A stretch of DNA of 37,883 bases from Chromera velia. Lineage: Eukaryota; Sar; Chromeraceae. Location of the stretch: the NCBI GenBank assembly GCA_018398765.1, contig JAHBMJ010003043.1, positions 51,398 to 89,280 of the forward strand. The letters run 5' to 3'. The translations under genes and the position numbers were made by a program. A model generated the notes under the pieces. That model searched no databases and had not been told where the DNA came from. It saw only the letters and a program-made list of their open reading frames with translations. Below are positions 1 through 10,675 of the stretch, one piece after another. Each line of letters begins with the position of its first letter. Position 1 is the first letter of the stretch.

Positions 1-714
1 CCCCCCCCCCTCGAGCCCTCTTATACAACACCGTTGCATAAGGTATTTTGTACGAGCCCCCTGACGTACCCTGACGTACTCCATATGAATCGTTGATCCG
101 GAAAGCGAAATAAACTTGTTTTTAAATGCAAGTCGCAGAAGTTTGTCAAGTGTTGAACTGTTATTTCAGCTAGCTAGATTTGCATTTTCTGTAGATTTTA
201 CATTCGTAATAGTTCGTAATATATGCCAGAATACTAATGACACCCACGCGGTCTAAACAAAATAAGTTTTGTTAAGTGCCCTCTGCAAGAGCCTCACTTT
301 TCGTTACTTTTCGTGATAAGCCCTAGAAGGCATAATATTTAGGCATTTCAAGGCTAGTTGCAAAGCAAACGTAAGATATTTACTGTATCTATACATTAAA
401 AAAAAAAAAATTTTTTTTTTTCTTATAACTTCTAGCCTCATTATAAGTTTATATACACCGCCTTCCAATAACTGCTACCAGTAAGTTTTATATCTCCTCA
501 TCATCATAAACTAGATCATCATAATAATTCAAGTATCATTATTATTATTATTATCATCTACCTAGCTATTCACATATTGATCTTACGCTATCTTACGCAA
601 CCCCTTACGCAGCGCTAGATGCAGCAACTGTGGGTAGAACAGTGCCCGAACTATAATTCAATATATTAATGAACCAATCAATCTCTAACGACAGGTTTTT
701 CATTTTTTTTCTTT
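1..714. other. AT-rich non-coding stretch
   Basis: I see no gene here. The stretch opens with a run of C, then becomes AT-rich with stop codons in all frames. A run of 13 A followed directly by 11 T (398-421) can fold on itself, and a short run of TTA/ATT repeats follows near 540-555. Confidence 0.6.
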
Positions 715-1167
715 GCATGCCGGGGGCGAGTAGGGTGCTTTTTGCCCCCCTAAAGCAGTGCATTTCCACAAAAAACTCGTTTTCATAATTGGTAAGGAGT
801 TAGAAGCTAAAACTTTGTGTAAGAAGACGTTGTAACGATAGAAAAAGAACTATGAAACAGATTTTTGATATCATTTCTAGAAACATAGGCTGCCATACAA
901 ATTGTTTGATTTTGAGGCCATTTTTTAACGGTTTTAAATAGTAAAGAAAATGTTATAAAACTTATAAAATTTGTACGGCAGCCTATGTTTCTAGAAATGA
1001 TATTAAAAATCTGTTTCATAGTTCTTTTTCTATCGTTACAACGTCTTCTTACATAAATTTTCAGTTTCTAACTCCTTACCAATTATGAGAACGAGTTTTT
1101 TACGGAAAAACGCCGGTCTCCTATGCAGAGGGGGAGACAAAAAGCACTTTACTCACCCCCAGCATGC
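715..1167. repeat. Foldback (long inverted repeat, MITE-like) element
   Basis: Two arms are reverse complements of one another. The inner arms, about 771-904 and 968-1105, match at roughly 95 percent by eye, with only a few substitutions in about 130 bases. Outer arms (715-760 and 1125-1167) match less well but share a GCATGC end followed by a G-rich/C-rich block and the AGTGCTTTTTG-like core. The loop is about 63 bases of AT-rich DNA. There is no coding potential, so this looks like a non-autonomous foldback or MITE-type element. I could not identify a clean target site duplication, so the ends are approximate. Confidence 0.75.
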
Positions 1168-1438
1168 GTTAGGTAAAAACTACACAGGCACTTTAAGAGT
1201 TATTAAAAGCTTTTCTTAGAAATCTCTGGTTACTAGAATTCAGTAACTTTTTACCGATTACTTTAGGCCTCTCATGACCTAGTACAAAAGTTGAGTTACC
1301 ATAATTTTACTCTTTTCTAGACCATTTGGAAAGACTTTTTGGGACCTTTCCTACACGCCCCCGCGCAGTCTCTTCCCGTCTCTGTCTCTAAATATCTTAC
1401 AGCCCAAGTTATGGGAGTGAATTTAGGGGGGCGGGGGG
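1168..1438. other. Non-coding flank between foldback and LTR element
   Basis: No gene is seen. The segment is AT-rich, then ends in a G-rich run (1426-1438) that directly abuts the left LTR. Confidence 0.5.
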
Positions 1439-1749
1439 TGAAGAAAACTAGAATGGTCCAGTCAAGGACATCAGTCTAGTCGCTTACACAGTTCTCTATA
1501 CAGGAATAAGAATGCAAGATGTTTGTCCGGCTTCTGCTCTCATCGATTCAGAGTTGTTCCATCGAATTACCCTGAGTATTTCACTAAGCAACTTTACAAT
1601 ATGGATTGACACATGCATTTTCTCCGTCTCCATAATGTCTCAAGTAGTCTCAAGCCCCACCGCACCGATAGGCAATGCAGTAGCATGGGACCAGCCAAGT
1701 CGGGCCGACCAATGCACGCCCGCCTCCTCTCTATAAGTAGCTGATTACA
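1439..1749 (-). repeat. 3' LTR of the copia element
   Basis: This 311-bp copy is exactly the same length as its partner at 7330-7640 and aligns without gaps. By eye it differs from the partner at 13 sites (about 4 percent), every one a transition. On the minus strand it starts TGTAATCAGC and ends CTTCA. It lies downstream of pol, so it is the 3' LTR. Confidence 0.95.
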
Positions 1750-1778
1750 TGCATTCCTTTTTTTTTTTTTTTTACAGG
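1750..1778 (-). other. Polypurine tract next to the 3' LTR
   Basis: Read on the minus strand this is a long run of A followed by GGA just before the LTR start. Its position immediately inside the 3' LTR is where plus-strand DNA synthesis of LTR elements is primed. The identification rests on position and composition. Confidence 0.65.
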
Positions 1779-3560
1779 ACAATCGGAGATGGGGTCGACG
1801 TGACAGAAGGAGAGGAGTGAGAAGTGAAAAAAGGGAGTAAAAGCTCAATGGACATTGGCTTTATCAAGGGGTCAGCCACGTTGGAATAGGAAAGGATGAA
1901 TAAAAGGCGGATAAAAGCTTCATCCAGTATATCACAGAGGGAAAGGGTGTGCAGAACGAGTGTGCAAGGCGATTTTTCGATGATGCAGAGCTGAAGGGAC
2001 TCTATGACAGATTGGAGGGCACGCTCGGTTAGATAGGGCATCTCACTGGAAACCAGCTTCAGCAAGTTATTGGAGTCTATCCCCACTTCAGCCGTGACTC
2101 CCGCTTTTTAGACACACCTTAAGACAGGCAAGAGGCACTTTAAGAAATCAACGAGGTCATGAGCAGCGTAGAGTTCAGCTCGGGTAGAAGACCGGGCGAC
2201 TCACTTTAGGGAAAATGCCCGCCAGTGCAGGATAGCAGACTTCAAAGTGAAGAGCCACCTAGACTGTGGATACGCATTTCTGGTAGACCCCAATGCGGCA
2301 TCGCTCCATGACTTATTGGTGAGGGGGGATGATGTGAAAGGGACATCAGAGCGAGAGATACGGAGGATGCGGGAGATGGTGGTACGTCCGGCATAATGGA
2401 GAAAGGAAAGGAGATAATCAGCGTCGGCGTGAGTGGGACTGGAGGAATGATGGCTTAGTTGATTGCACTCTTGTGACAAGTCGGGGCGACTGTCTCGTGC
2501 AACCCACGAAAGACACCCTAACCTTTCGCGAAAGGCTTTTCCTTCCTGGGCTGTCAAGAGACGGGGCGGTTCGGAGGGAAGCTCGCGAGACGATGGGGGG
2601 AGGGAGAACAAAATTTAATCAGGAGGGGGAGTGGGGACGGAAGAGGGAACGGAAGCAGAAGAATCTGCAGAATCCCCCATACGGTGTAACCCTCAGGGAG
2701 GGGGAGAAACAGGAGGTACTTGGTTTGGTGGATGTGCACGGAGTCCCGTAATACATTGAAATCCACCCCTACCCAGCAGAGGGTTCCGTTTTTGGGTTTG
2801 GTGATCTTCATCTAGTAACCTCCTTTGGCTGCGATCTCGCACACAAGCTGAACTGCAGAGCGACCAATGGGCAGGATGCCAAAGTCATCAACAAAAGTGG
2901 GGAGAATCCCAAGGAGGCAGGAAGTGGGGGCCTCAGGCTTACCTGTCCATTTCCACCACATGCCTCGAACAGAGGAAGGCACCCACCCTGCTGCTGTGAG
3001 CGTCTTGTTGCAAGAGCTGTCCCACAAATTTCCAGAATCGCGGAGCCCATAAAGCGTGCGGTTGAGGAGCCACAGGAACTTCCCATGGTCTGGGTGATCT
3101 TTCGGGGGATGGACATAAAGGGAATCGGAACGGAGAGCCATGAGGTACGCTGTTTTCACATCGGCCACAACGATTTCACGGGGGTCAAAATCAGAGTGAG
3201 CAAAGGCCATGGCAAAGGCAATGCGCATGGCAGACTGGGAAGCGGTAGCGCAGGACGTTATGACTCCTTCACGGCGGTCAAAGAAAGGAGTGCTATCAGC
3301 AACGACTCGAGACTTGGACGTCCAAGAACCTTCCTCGACGCACTTCTCGGTATCAACAAAATGGGTGGGCACAGCAGAGCGGCGGTGCTCGACATCTACT
3401 TCTGCAATCGGGACTCGCTTGTATGCATCATTGTTGGCGAGTGACTGTAACTCTGCCACATGGGACTTAGCTCGCCCGTCGAGCTGTTCTACTGTGAGCC
3501 CCCAGCGTGGGAGAGGAAGATAAGTTATGGTAGCTTGGAACATACTGGGCCCCACGGTGT
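1772..3560 (-). pseudogene. copia reverse transcriptase and RNase H remnant
   Basis: The RT shows copia landmarks: a VADVKTAYL block with the first catalytic Asp near 3162, an RTLYGLRDSGNLW block near 3070-3030, and FVDDFG holding the Asp pair near 2889 (usual form YVDD). A stop at 2812-2814 interrupts RT just before its last part (about 2811-2690). RNase H follows in another frame: SRPDLSQECNQL connects the two, SWSDAALGS (about 2310) carries the first Asp, a TAG stop at 2201-2203 interrupts it, TRAEL (Glu near 2176) follows, and GIDSNN (Asp near 2077) looks like the third acidic site. The catalytic residues survive but the frame does not, so it is a pseudogene. Confidence 0.9.
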
Positions 3561-3569
3561 GGCCCCCAC

Positions 3570-5553
3570 CTCAGTGTCCTCGTTCCACAAATACACAACA
3601 GACGCACTTGCAACTGGAGTCGGGCAGGGGGGAGGAGGGAAGATGGCAGCCGCGGCTGCTGACTCCATTAGAGGAGGCAAGGGAATCGAAAGACAACCGA
3701 TCGGTGAGGAACACTGTTTTTGGGCTAGCAAGGAGAACACTTCGGTAAGTGTCACAGAGGTGGGAGGGGACAGTCCCCTCAGCAGAGAGGACAATGTTTC
3801 GCTCAACAACCTCTTCTAGGACCAGAAAGCAAAGCTCGGGCCCACACCCAGAAGGTTTTTGCGCACCGTACAAAAGTTTGGGGCGGCCGTTGAGAGGGCA
3901 CCATGCAGGTTGCATGTGTCGGCTTGCAAGAGGCTATAAGAGGCTGCTTACCGTTTGATCCCCATGCCTGAACCTCAACCCGTCTCTCACCTTCAGGGTC
4001 GACAGCACGGACGCTACCAAGGAAACAGTGGCCTGTGTTCTCATCCCACCAAAAAATGAGCTCATCTTTGCCAAAATCAGTGATATCAAACTTGGGAGAG
4101 GGCGGCTGGTCAGACGGACACTGTATGACATTGTCTGAAGACTACTACAGTTGCTGCTGCTGCGCCTGGTGAGGAGACCCAACGGATGTGTCCGAGCGCT
4201 CGGAAGGGGAGTCCGACGGTAACAGAACGACATAGACAGGATCTGAGTGGAGGCTGTCATTAGGACGGATGCATCTGCGATACGATAGGATGGGCCGTCC
4301 AGAAGGAAGACGCAATCGGAACACATGCTCATTTATGCGCTGCAGAACAGTCGCAGAAATGTAGAGGGGTGCAAGCTTGGCGTGGGGATAGTTAAGGTGA
4401 TGGCAGAGGACAGACGAGCCAATAGGAAATGGGAACGTCTCGGCAGAGGGGCGATAGGAGGTCTGAAAGAGGTCACGCAGGGCGTCGATGGGAGGATTGG
4501 GTGGCTGGGCACCCCAGCGTCGCTCGAATGGGCTCTTGTGAGTGGACCTTCAAGGCTGACGATTGTATTTAGCTATGGCAAGGGAAGCAAACTCCTTCCA
4601 ATGCGAATTATCAAGACCTCGATCTCTGAGAATGCCCCACAAAATCGTGAGCCACTCACGATGGGAACGCTCTGTTTTACCAAGAGAGTCACACTGTGGT
4701 GGCTGCCTACAGGGGTCAAAGGGTTTGTGGCTTCCCACTCAGCTAACCACTCACATCAATCACCTTGAAATTCGGGCCCGTGATCGGTTATCACCTCAGG
4801 GGTGAGGTCACCCTCCAGACTGCGGGACCAACAATCATAGGCGGCACAGATTGTGGCAGGATCTTTTGTTTCAACTACCTCTTGAGTGAGCCAGTCATCA
4901 TGCAGCTGGTCTTGGATATGCAATGAATACCCCCCTTTCAACCCTATCACAAGGTCACAACATACTCGTTGCCCGGGGCGATCGATCTTCAAAGACCCCC
5001 GGGTGCCGTCTCCCCCATGTCTTGGCTTCATATGCGCACACATACCCCCTCGGATGCATGGGAGCAGGGCGCGTTAAACGGCATGGCGGGAAATGCTGCT
5101 GCGATCGGGAAGAAGGTCAGAAAGGGACGCACGGAGGGAACACTAAGTGGCCTCGATGCCTGCGTGTCCTAACCATTCGTGATGTGCATGGATGAGTTCA
5201 TCAACAGTGGTTTTGATGGAGATGGAGGGAGGGTCCTGTGAGAAAGAAGATTTTGGCTGCTGAGAAGGAGGCTGATTGGAGGCTAAAGAACTGTCATAAG
5301 ATGATAAAACGGAGGGAGAGACAGCAGATTCTCCTGAATGGGTTTTCATAATATAAGACTGGATACGATTTCTTTGGTGCTGCTTCTTTTGTTTGGCTGC
5401 CTTCAAACGAGTAGGGAGGTGCCCATTTGCGAGGACAACCGGAGAAGGAGACAACGGAGGGGACGCAGGCGATGTAGGGTCCACCGCAACGGCTGCTGGA
5501 GACACAGAAGGGGAATTCAAAGCGGATGGGGACTCGGGCGGGGAAGTCCCGTC
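3570..5553 (-). pseudogene. copia integrase remnant
   Basis: An HHEWLGHAG block at about 5190 fits the histidine part of the integrase N-terminal zinc region. The core acidic triad can be placed: Asp in CCDLVIGL near 4956, Asp in VITDHGPEF near 4785, and Glu in KTERSH near 4672, about 37 codons after the second Asp as expected for D-D-35-E integrases. The Glu lies in a different frame from the two Asp residues, so a frameshift sits between 4756 and 4738. Stops also occur at 5143 and near 5070. Downstream (about 4340-3850) a segment with DELIFWWDENTGHCFLGSV resembles a C-terminal pol linker. It is a non-functional copy. Confidence 0.8.
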
Positions 5554-6192
5554 TTAGACTATCTCCAGAGGCAGAAAAAATAGATCATTTACTGCACGGA
5601 GAAAATTGATAACGGTGGAGGGGAGTTCCAAGGATCTAGTCCGATAGTCAAATCGCGCGCCTAGTTTGATAAGACACTGATTGCCAATGAGTGGGAGGGT
5701 GACTGCTTCTGTTTCTATGATGGATGGTTTTAACACAGCAGGCTGCCTATGTAGTTTGCAAGGAATGGTGGTATGGTGCCGCATCCTCACTTTCGTTCGA
5801 CAAGCAGTAACAACGGAAAGAGGTGTCGGCAAATCAGTCTTAGTCCATTGCAACCCTGACTCTTCAGCATGCTTATTGAGCCAGCCACGAGTGCACGTAG
5901 TACCACTTACACCCAGATCAAGCAAACACGCAAAACCGTCAAAAGAGAAACCAGAAGAGACAGGAAGAGAAAAAACTGACTGTAATAAATGCCCTACAGC
6001 GGCAGCTGCAGGGGAGGCCTCCGAATCTGTATCTGATGCCTCTGACTCATTCGTCTCGCCAGTTAGGGCCCCTCCCTGCTGATGAGCACGCCCCTTCCCT
6101 GATCCTGTAAACTGTCTCCCCCTCTTTCTCTGCCCGCCCCCATTCCCGCTGGACCTGCCCCCGCCTCCGCTGTAGCCGTAGGCCTTCAAGAG
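5554..6192 (-). pseudogene. copia aspartic protease remnant
   Basis: A Gly/Arg-rich linker leads to a protease-like block, LLDLGVSGTTCTRGWL, whose putative catalytic Asp is near 5919. Retroelement proteases normally have D-T-G or D-S-G here; this copy has D-L-G, so the site looks altered or unusual. The frame is continuous with the zinc-knuckle region upstream and ends at a TAA (5554-5556) after which the integrase region continues in the same frame. Confidence 0.65.
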
Positions 6193-7255
6193 GGCAAAGT
6201 GGTCACGGGCGAGGTCACAGTCACCAGTCTTGTATCCCCAGTGATCACAATCGCTGCAGTAGTGCTGTTTCAGGCACTCTTCAGGACGGTGGGTCTTGTG
6301 TTTATAGTGAGGGCGCTTTCGAAACGGTCCACTCGCACGGGGCCGAGGGTGGCCAGTAGAAAAGCGATCCGTTAGCTACACGCCGTGCGTTTGTGCAGAA
6401 ACAGAGGGATTGGCAGGGAGATGGGAAAAATAAGAGAGCTGGGGAAAGTGGCGGAATTTGGCTACCGCACCATTATCTCCGTCGAAAGGCATATGGAGGG
6501 CGATGCTGCTCTTAACATTTGCATGTACGGTGCTGTCGGAAATGCCGTTGATGAGGACCAGGGAAGCGAGCTGCCCCTGACGGCGGGTGAGGGGGTCAAG
6601 GAGGGGAACGAGCTTCTTCTCTACCCTCCAAGTGCTGAGATCGGTTTTGTCCCCCGCCTCGGACCACACAAGGACAATCTCTTCCTACAACGAGAGACAA
6701 AAAATTTCTTGGCAGGCTGCTTTCACCGTCTCGATGTACTTCTCAACGTTGGGAGAGTCAGAAGTGGACAGAGTAAAAAGGGAGCGGAAGTTTGTAAACA
6801 TCTGCTTGTGTTCGGTTTCCTCCGACGACTGCAAGATGATATTCTTGCAGTGTTCGACATCATCAGACTCGGGGGGGGAGAGATCTGAGATAAGATCGTA
6901 GAGGTCAGGGTATTTTTGCAAACCCTAGTGGAATGCTGCTGCACGGATGTCTGACGGCGCACTCGCAGGCTGCAATTTGCAGTGGTTCAAACTTGTCAAA
7001 CGCCTTGACAATTGCGACTCTACCCCCGTGAGTGTCCTTGAAGGGGAGCTCGCACTTCCATGGGGCGAATTTCCCCGTATCAGTGGTGGGGGTGGGAGTC
7101 GGAGACGGAATAGAAGTGGACTGAGAAAGAAACAACTGCGTCAATTTGTTAACATTAGCGGTCAACAAGTCCAAGTCAGAGGGGCTGGGGCTTTGATCAG
7201 AAGGGCCTTTGGAGATAAAACGGCCATCGGCCCCTCAAGGTTGGTCTCCGTCCAT
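6193..7255 (-). pseudogene. copia gag (nucleocapsid) remnant
   Basis: The likely start is the ATG at 7255-7253, in frame with the long gag segment, but a TGA at 7237-7235 closes it after six codons. A frameshift lies between about 6921 and 6905, and further TAG stops sit at 6685-6687 and 6376-6378. Near the end (6258-6217) the motif CSDCDHWGYKTGDC fits a nucleocapsid zinc knuckle, C-x2-C-x4-H-x4-C, except that Tyr (codon TAC) stands where His is expected. Gag would coat the element's RNA; this copy cannot be translated intact. Confidence 0.75.
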
Positions 7256-7320
7256 CAGAGAGGGAAAGCTACACTCTGATACAGACCAACAGACCCTGAA
7301 GAGAAAGAGGAAAGAACCAA

Positions 7321-7329
7321 CTGCTACCA
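7321..7329 (-). other. Primer binding site of the copia element
   Basis: Immediately after the 5' LTR, on the minus strand, comes TGGTAGCAG. This is complementary to the 3' end, CTGCTACCA, typical of eukaryotic initiator methionine tRNA, the usual primer of copia elements. The match I can argue from general knowledge is nine bases; whether it continues depends on the host tRNA. Confidence 0.75.
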
Positions 7330-7640
7330 TGAAGAGAACTAGAATGGTCCAGTCAAGGATATCAGTCTAGTCGCTTACACGGTTCTCTATACAGGAATAA
7401 GAATGCAAGATGTTTATCCGGCTTCTGCTCTCATCGATTCAGAGTTGTTCCATCGAATTACCCTGAGTATTTCACTAAGCAACTTTACAACATGGATTGA
7501 CGCATACATTTTCTCCGTCTCCGTAATGTCTCAAGTAGTCTCAAGCCCCGCCGCACCGATAGGCAACGCAGTAGCACGGGACCGGCCAAGTCAGGCCGAC
7601 CAATGCACGCCCGCCTCCTCTCTATAAGTAGCTGATTACA
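7330..7640 (-). repeat. 5' LTR of the copia element
   Basis: This is the 311-bp partner of the repeat at 1439-1749. It lies upstream of gag on the minus strand and is followed directly by the primer binding site, so it is the 5' LTR. It keeps more CpG dinucleotides than the 3' copy. Confidence 0.95.
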
Positions 7641-8480
7641 AAGGGGGGAGGGGAGGGGGGGCTGTTTTCAGAGTCCTTTCTTTTCTTCGTCCGTCTCCCG
7701 CCGTTTCCAAAGTCTTACGAGAAGATGAGACACTTTGACTAGCATAACTATTTTTTGTGCGTGTTCTTCGTCTCTTTTTTCTGTTCTTCGTTTTTCATCT
7801 TTATCTCGGATCGATTACGTTTCTCTCGTTTCCCTCTCTACAAATTTGAATGTGCGTTTTATATTTCTTTTCCCCAAGGACCTCTTAGACTACAGTTAAT
7901 GTTCATACTAGTACTTTAACTTGGCTTAAACTTTAAGTTCACATCACTTAGGACTGTTAGGGTCTAGGTTAGGGTTCGTATAAAATTTTAGAACAGTGTT
8001 ATTCAAGCAAGAACTACAGCAAGAAAAGCTATATCAAAACTAACTTAAGTATAACTTGTACTCTACTTTAGTAACTTTAAGATTTTTGCTAGAATTACTA
8101 AAATACCGTAACTTTAGGGGGTCTGGGACCCTAGAGTAACCATTCTATTCGGGTAACTCTTAAAAGTGACTGTGTAGTGAAAACAGATTTGATATTCTTA
8201 ATGCATGCTTTGCAAAATGCAGCCCACATCCGTATGCAGACAGTCAGTGAGCCAGATGGAGCTTGAAGAGGCGAGGGTCCGAACTCCCCGACAGACAAAA
8301 GAAGTGAACTGACCCTTAAGCCACTTTTACACGGGGGGGTTATAGCATGCCGGTACGAATCGATCGAGCTTCTCGCTTTGCATGCGAGTAGTTTTGCGAG
8401 CGAAAAGACAGGCAGACAAGCCTGTTCTCATCACATGATTGCGGTAGAGAAAAAGACAGCTACTCTGATAGTATCGTCTG
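7641..8480. other. Non-coding flank of the retrotransposon
   Basis: No gene is seen. After a G-rich start (7641-7667) the DNA is AT-rich to about 8170. The segment near 7955-7975 contains two TTAGGG-like words, too few to call a telomeric array. Confidence 0.5.
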
Positions 8481-9153
8481 ACTGACTGTGTGTTATTTCG
8501 GAAACACTCTCCCTACGGCTCCTTTACGGCCGATTTGCGATGAGTACACAGCGAGGAAGGAAAGAGACAGAGGGACCGTAACGACCGCAAAGGCCATCGC
8601 ACTGTGTGCAGACAGGGAGACAGAGGCAGCAGGTGGAAGCAGGCAGGTAGGAAAGGCGAGCACGGTGAGCAGCAGGACAAATGAAAGTTCATTCGAGTAA
8701 AGAACTCACAAACAAATGGACGGATAGCTAGGTGAAAGCAAGCACGGGCGGCCAGGCAGGCACTGTTTGACAAAAAGAGCCAACAAAGAACGCCGCTTCC
8801 ATCGATGCAAATTCGTTCGTCGTCGCTTTCTTCCTTCGTCGTACCGCCCCTGAGCAGAAAACGGTAACGAGGATATGAAGACAAGATCGAAGCTTTTTAA
8901 AAAGGCACAATTAAGGACGCGCTTAATTGTATGAAGGCAATTAAAGGCAGAGGACTCCATCGTGTGCAGCTCCCACCGTGAACCCCTCGCATGACGTCGG
9001 TGCTGCCGCTCCGTCTGTTCTCCAACCGTTACCCACCAAGGCACAGAAGAAGGGCAGGAAGGAAAGAGCAAAGGAAGAAGAAAAGAAAGAAAGAAAGAAA
9101 GAAAGAAAAGAAAGAAAGAAAGAAAGAAAGAAAGAAAAGAAAGAAAGAAAGAA

Positions 9154-9185
<32 letters not shown>

Positions 9186-10675
9186 CGGCAAAAACAATGA
9201 ATCCGTTCCCGCCCTTTCCCATCGAATTCTTTTCAGTCAGTCAGTCAGGTGATGCACCACTTTTGTGACCCTGCGTGTGTCTCCGGTCCCTTTCTTTTCG
9301 CGGCTCTTTGCCTGAAATTTTTCGATCGGCTCCGGAGAACAAGCTCTCTTCGTTCTTCCTTCGGAAGGAAAGTAAAGTGAAGAAGGCAAGTGCGTGAAGT
9401 ATTAAAGCCACAGACAGAGAAGAGAAAGCAAGGGAACGAAGAGACGAGCACTTCACATAAGCCGGAAACGACCGGCAAACAATCGGATGGACAGAGACAG
9501 GACGCACTTTGTGCTTTGCCTGAATATTTTTCCTTTACCTATAGATACAGGAGAAAAAAAAGAAAGATACAGCGGTAGACACCGTGGGAATACCAAACAA
9601 AGTGTCAATTTTTGATCCACAAAACCTGCTTTTCAGCTCCTCCTTCAAACAAAAAGAAGCCAACAAACAAGTTCAGCAAACTTTCTGGAAATCTCATCAA
9701 TGGTCCATCCCCTGATGCCACTGCATCGAACTTCCTGCTTTTTTTTTCACTCGACTGCATGACATTGTTTTTCCCTATTCACACATTGCACCAGTGAGTG
9801 CACTCAGACTGCGTCGCCATCTGTCTCACCTTTCTCTGTCCGTGTATGTGTAGGTTTGCGGAATTTCTGTTTCTCCTTCTCGCGGGTCGGGCGAGACAAG
9901 AAAGGACGACCAGTCAGTCGCGTGTCTGCCTGGATGATCGACGCTTCCGTTCGACTGTCCGTCCGTCTGTGTCCTCAAGCGTCATGCGGATGCATAACGG
10001 CCACACGGACATGGAGGGGGAGGGCGGAAGCACAGGTGTTCCTGCGGAGCACTTGTACTCACTCCCACCTTCCCCTAGTTCCACACCACCCTGACTGCAT
10101 GCGGGGCGATCGAAGAGTCCTTTCACGAATTAGGGCGAGACTTCGAAAGGAGAGAGACGGAAGGGGAGATAGAAATTCAAACTTGAGGGGGAAGGAAGAG
10201 TCGAAACTTCGAAGAAGCGAGGGAAGTGAAGAAAGAATGAAGAGCACAGCCAAGAAAACGAAAAAAACACATTTTCTACCTTTCTTTCTGTCTGGTGGCT
10301 GTGTGGCCACATATACATGCAACACGCAAGCACGCAACCGGAGCAGCATGTCGGCCTCCGGTACGAATTCCCATGCAGACCGCGAACAGTCCATCAAAAC
10401 CTGCATTGATGTACGCATGTACAGCAGGCAGATGAAGTAAGACATGGAGGAAGCGACGGCATGAACATGTTAGTGGCAAAAGGGCAAAAGTCTGGTTGCG
10501 CGATCAGAAACACTTTGCAAAAGAGCAAATGAGGACACAAACTCTCAGGTCGTCTGGGGAGAAAGGAAATTCTCTGACTGACATACGCACATACACACGG
10601 GCAGATGGATCGGCACACGACACTGCTCACTCACCTTTTTGATGCACCAGTCCACCGTTCTTCCAGTCATCTCTC
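8481..10675. other. Gene-poor stretch with low-complexity DNA
   Basis: I find no convincing gene. Open frames here are short or are translations of repeats, and lack recognisable domains. The longest plus-strand frame, about 9856-10440, has an irregular Arg/Ser/Lys-rich sequence and no motif, so I did not call it. The region may include untranslated downstream sequence of the minus-strand gene ending at 10676. Confidence 0.45.
9080..9184. repeat. GAAA microsatellite
   Basis: About 105 bases of GAAA repeats with occasional extra A. The plus strand is all purine. Confidence 0.95.

Larger units (their letters stand above)
1439..7640 (-). mobile_element. Degenerate Ty1/copia LTR retrotransposon, minus strand
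   Basis: The element is bounded by two 311-bp direct repeats that begin TG and end CA when read on the minus strand. Inside, on the minus strand, the order is primer binding site, gag with a zinc-knuckle-like motif, aspartic protease, integrase, reverse transcriptase and RNase H, then a polypurine tract. Integrase before reverse transcriptase is the Ty1/copia (Pseudoviridae) order, which separates it from Ty3/gypsy. The reading frame is broken by stop codons and frameshifts in every domain, so this copy cannot make its own proteins. The five bases outside each LTR are GGGGG on the left and AAGGG on the right, so a target site duplication is not preserved or not certain. Confidence 0.93.

Noticed and set aside
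1439-7640. Ty3/gypsy or retrovirus-type element
   Set aside because: Integrase lies before reverse transcriptase, the RT motifs are of copia type, and I see no envelope gene.
7955-7975. Telomere-like TTAGGG words
   Set aside because: Only two imperfect copies; not an array.
8706-9222. Long open frames on both strands over the GAAA repeat
   Set aside because: They read as runs of Phe/Leu/Ser or Lys/Glu/Arg made by the microsatellite and have no domain.
9856-10440. 194-codon plus-strand frame
   Set aside because: Irregular composition, no recognisable motif, no splice or neighbour support.
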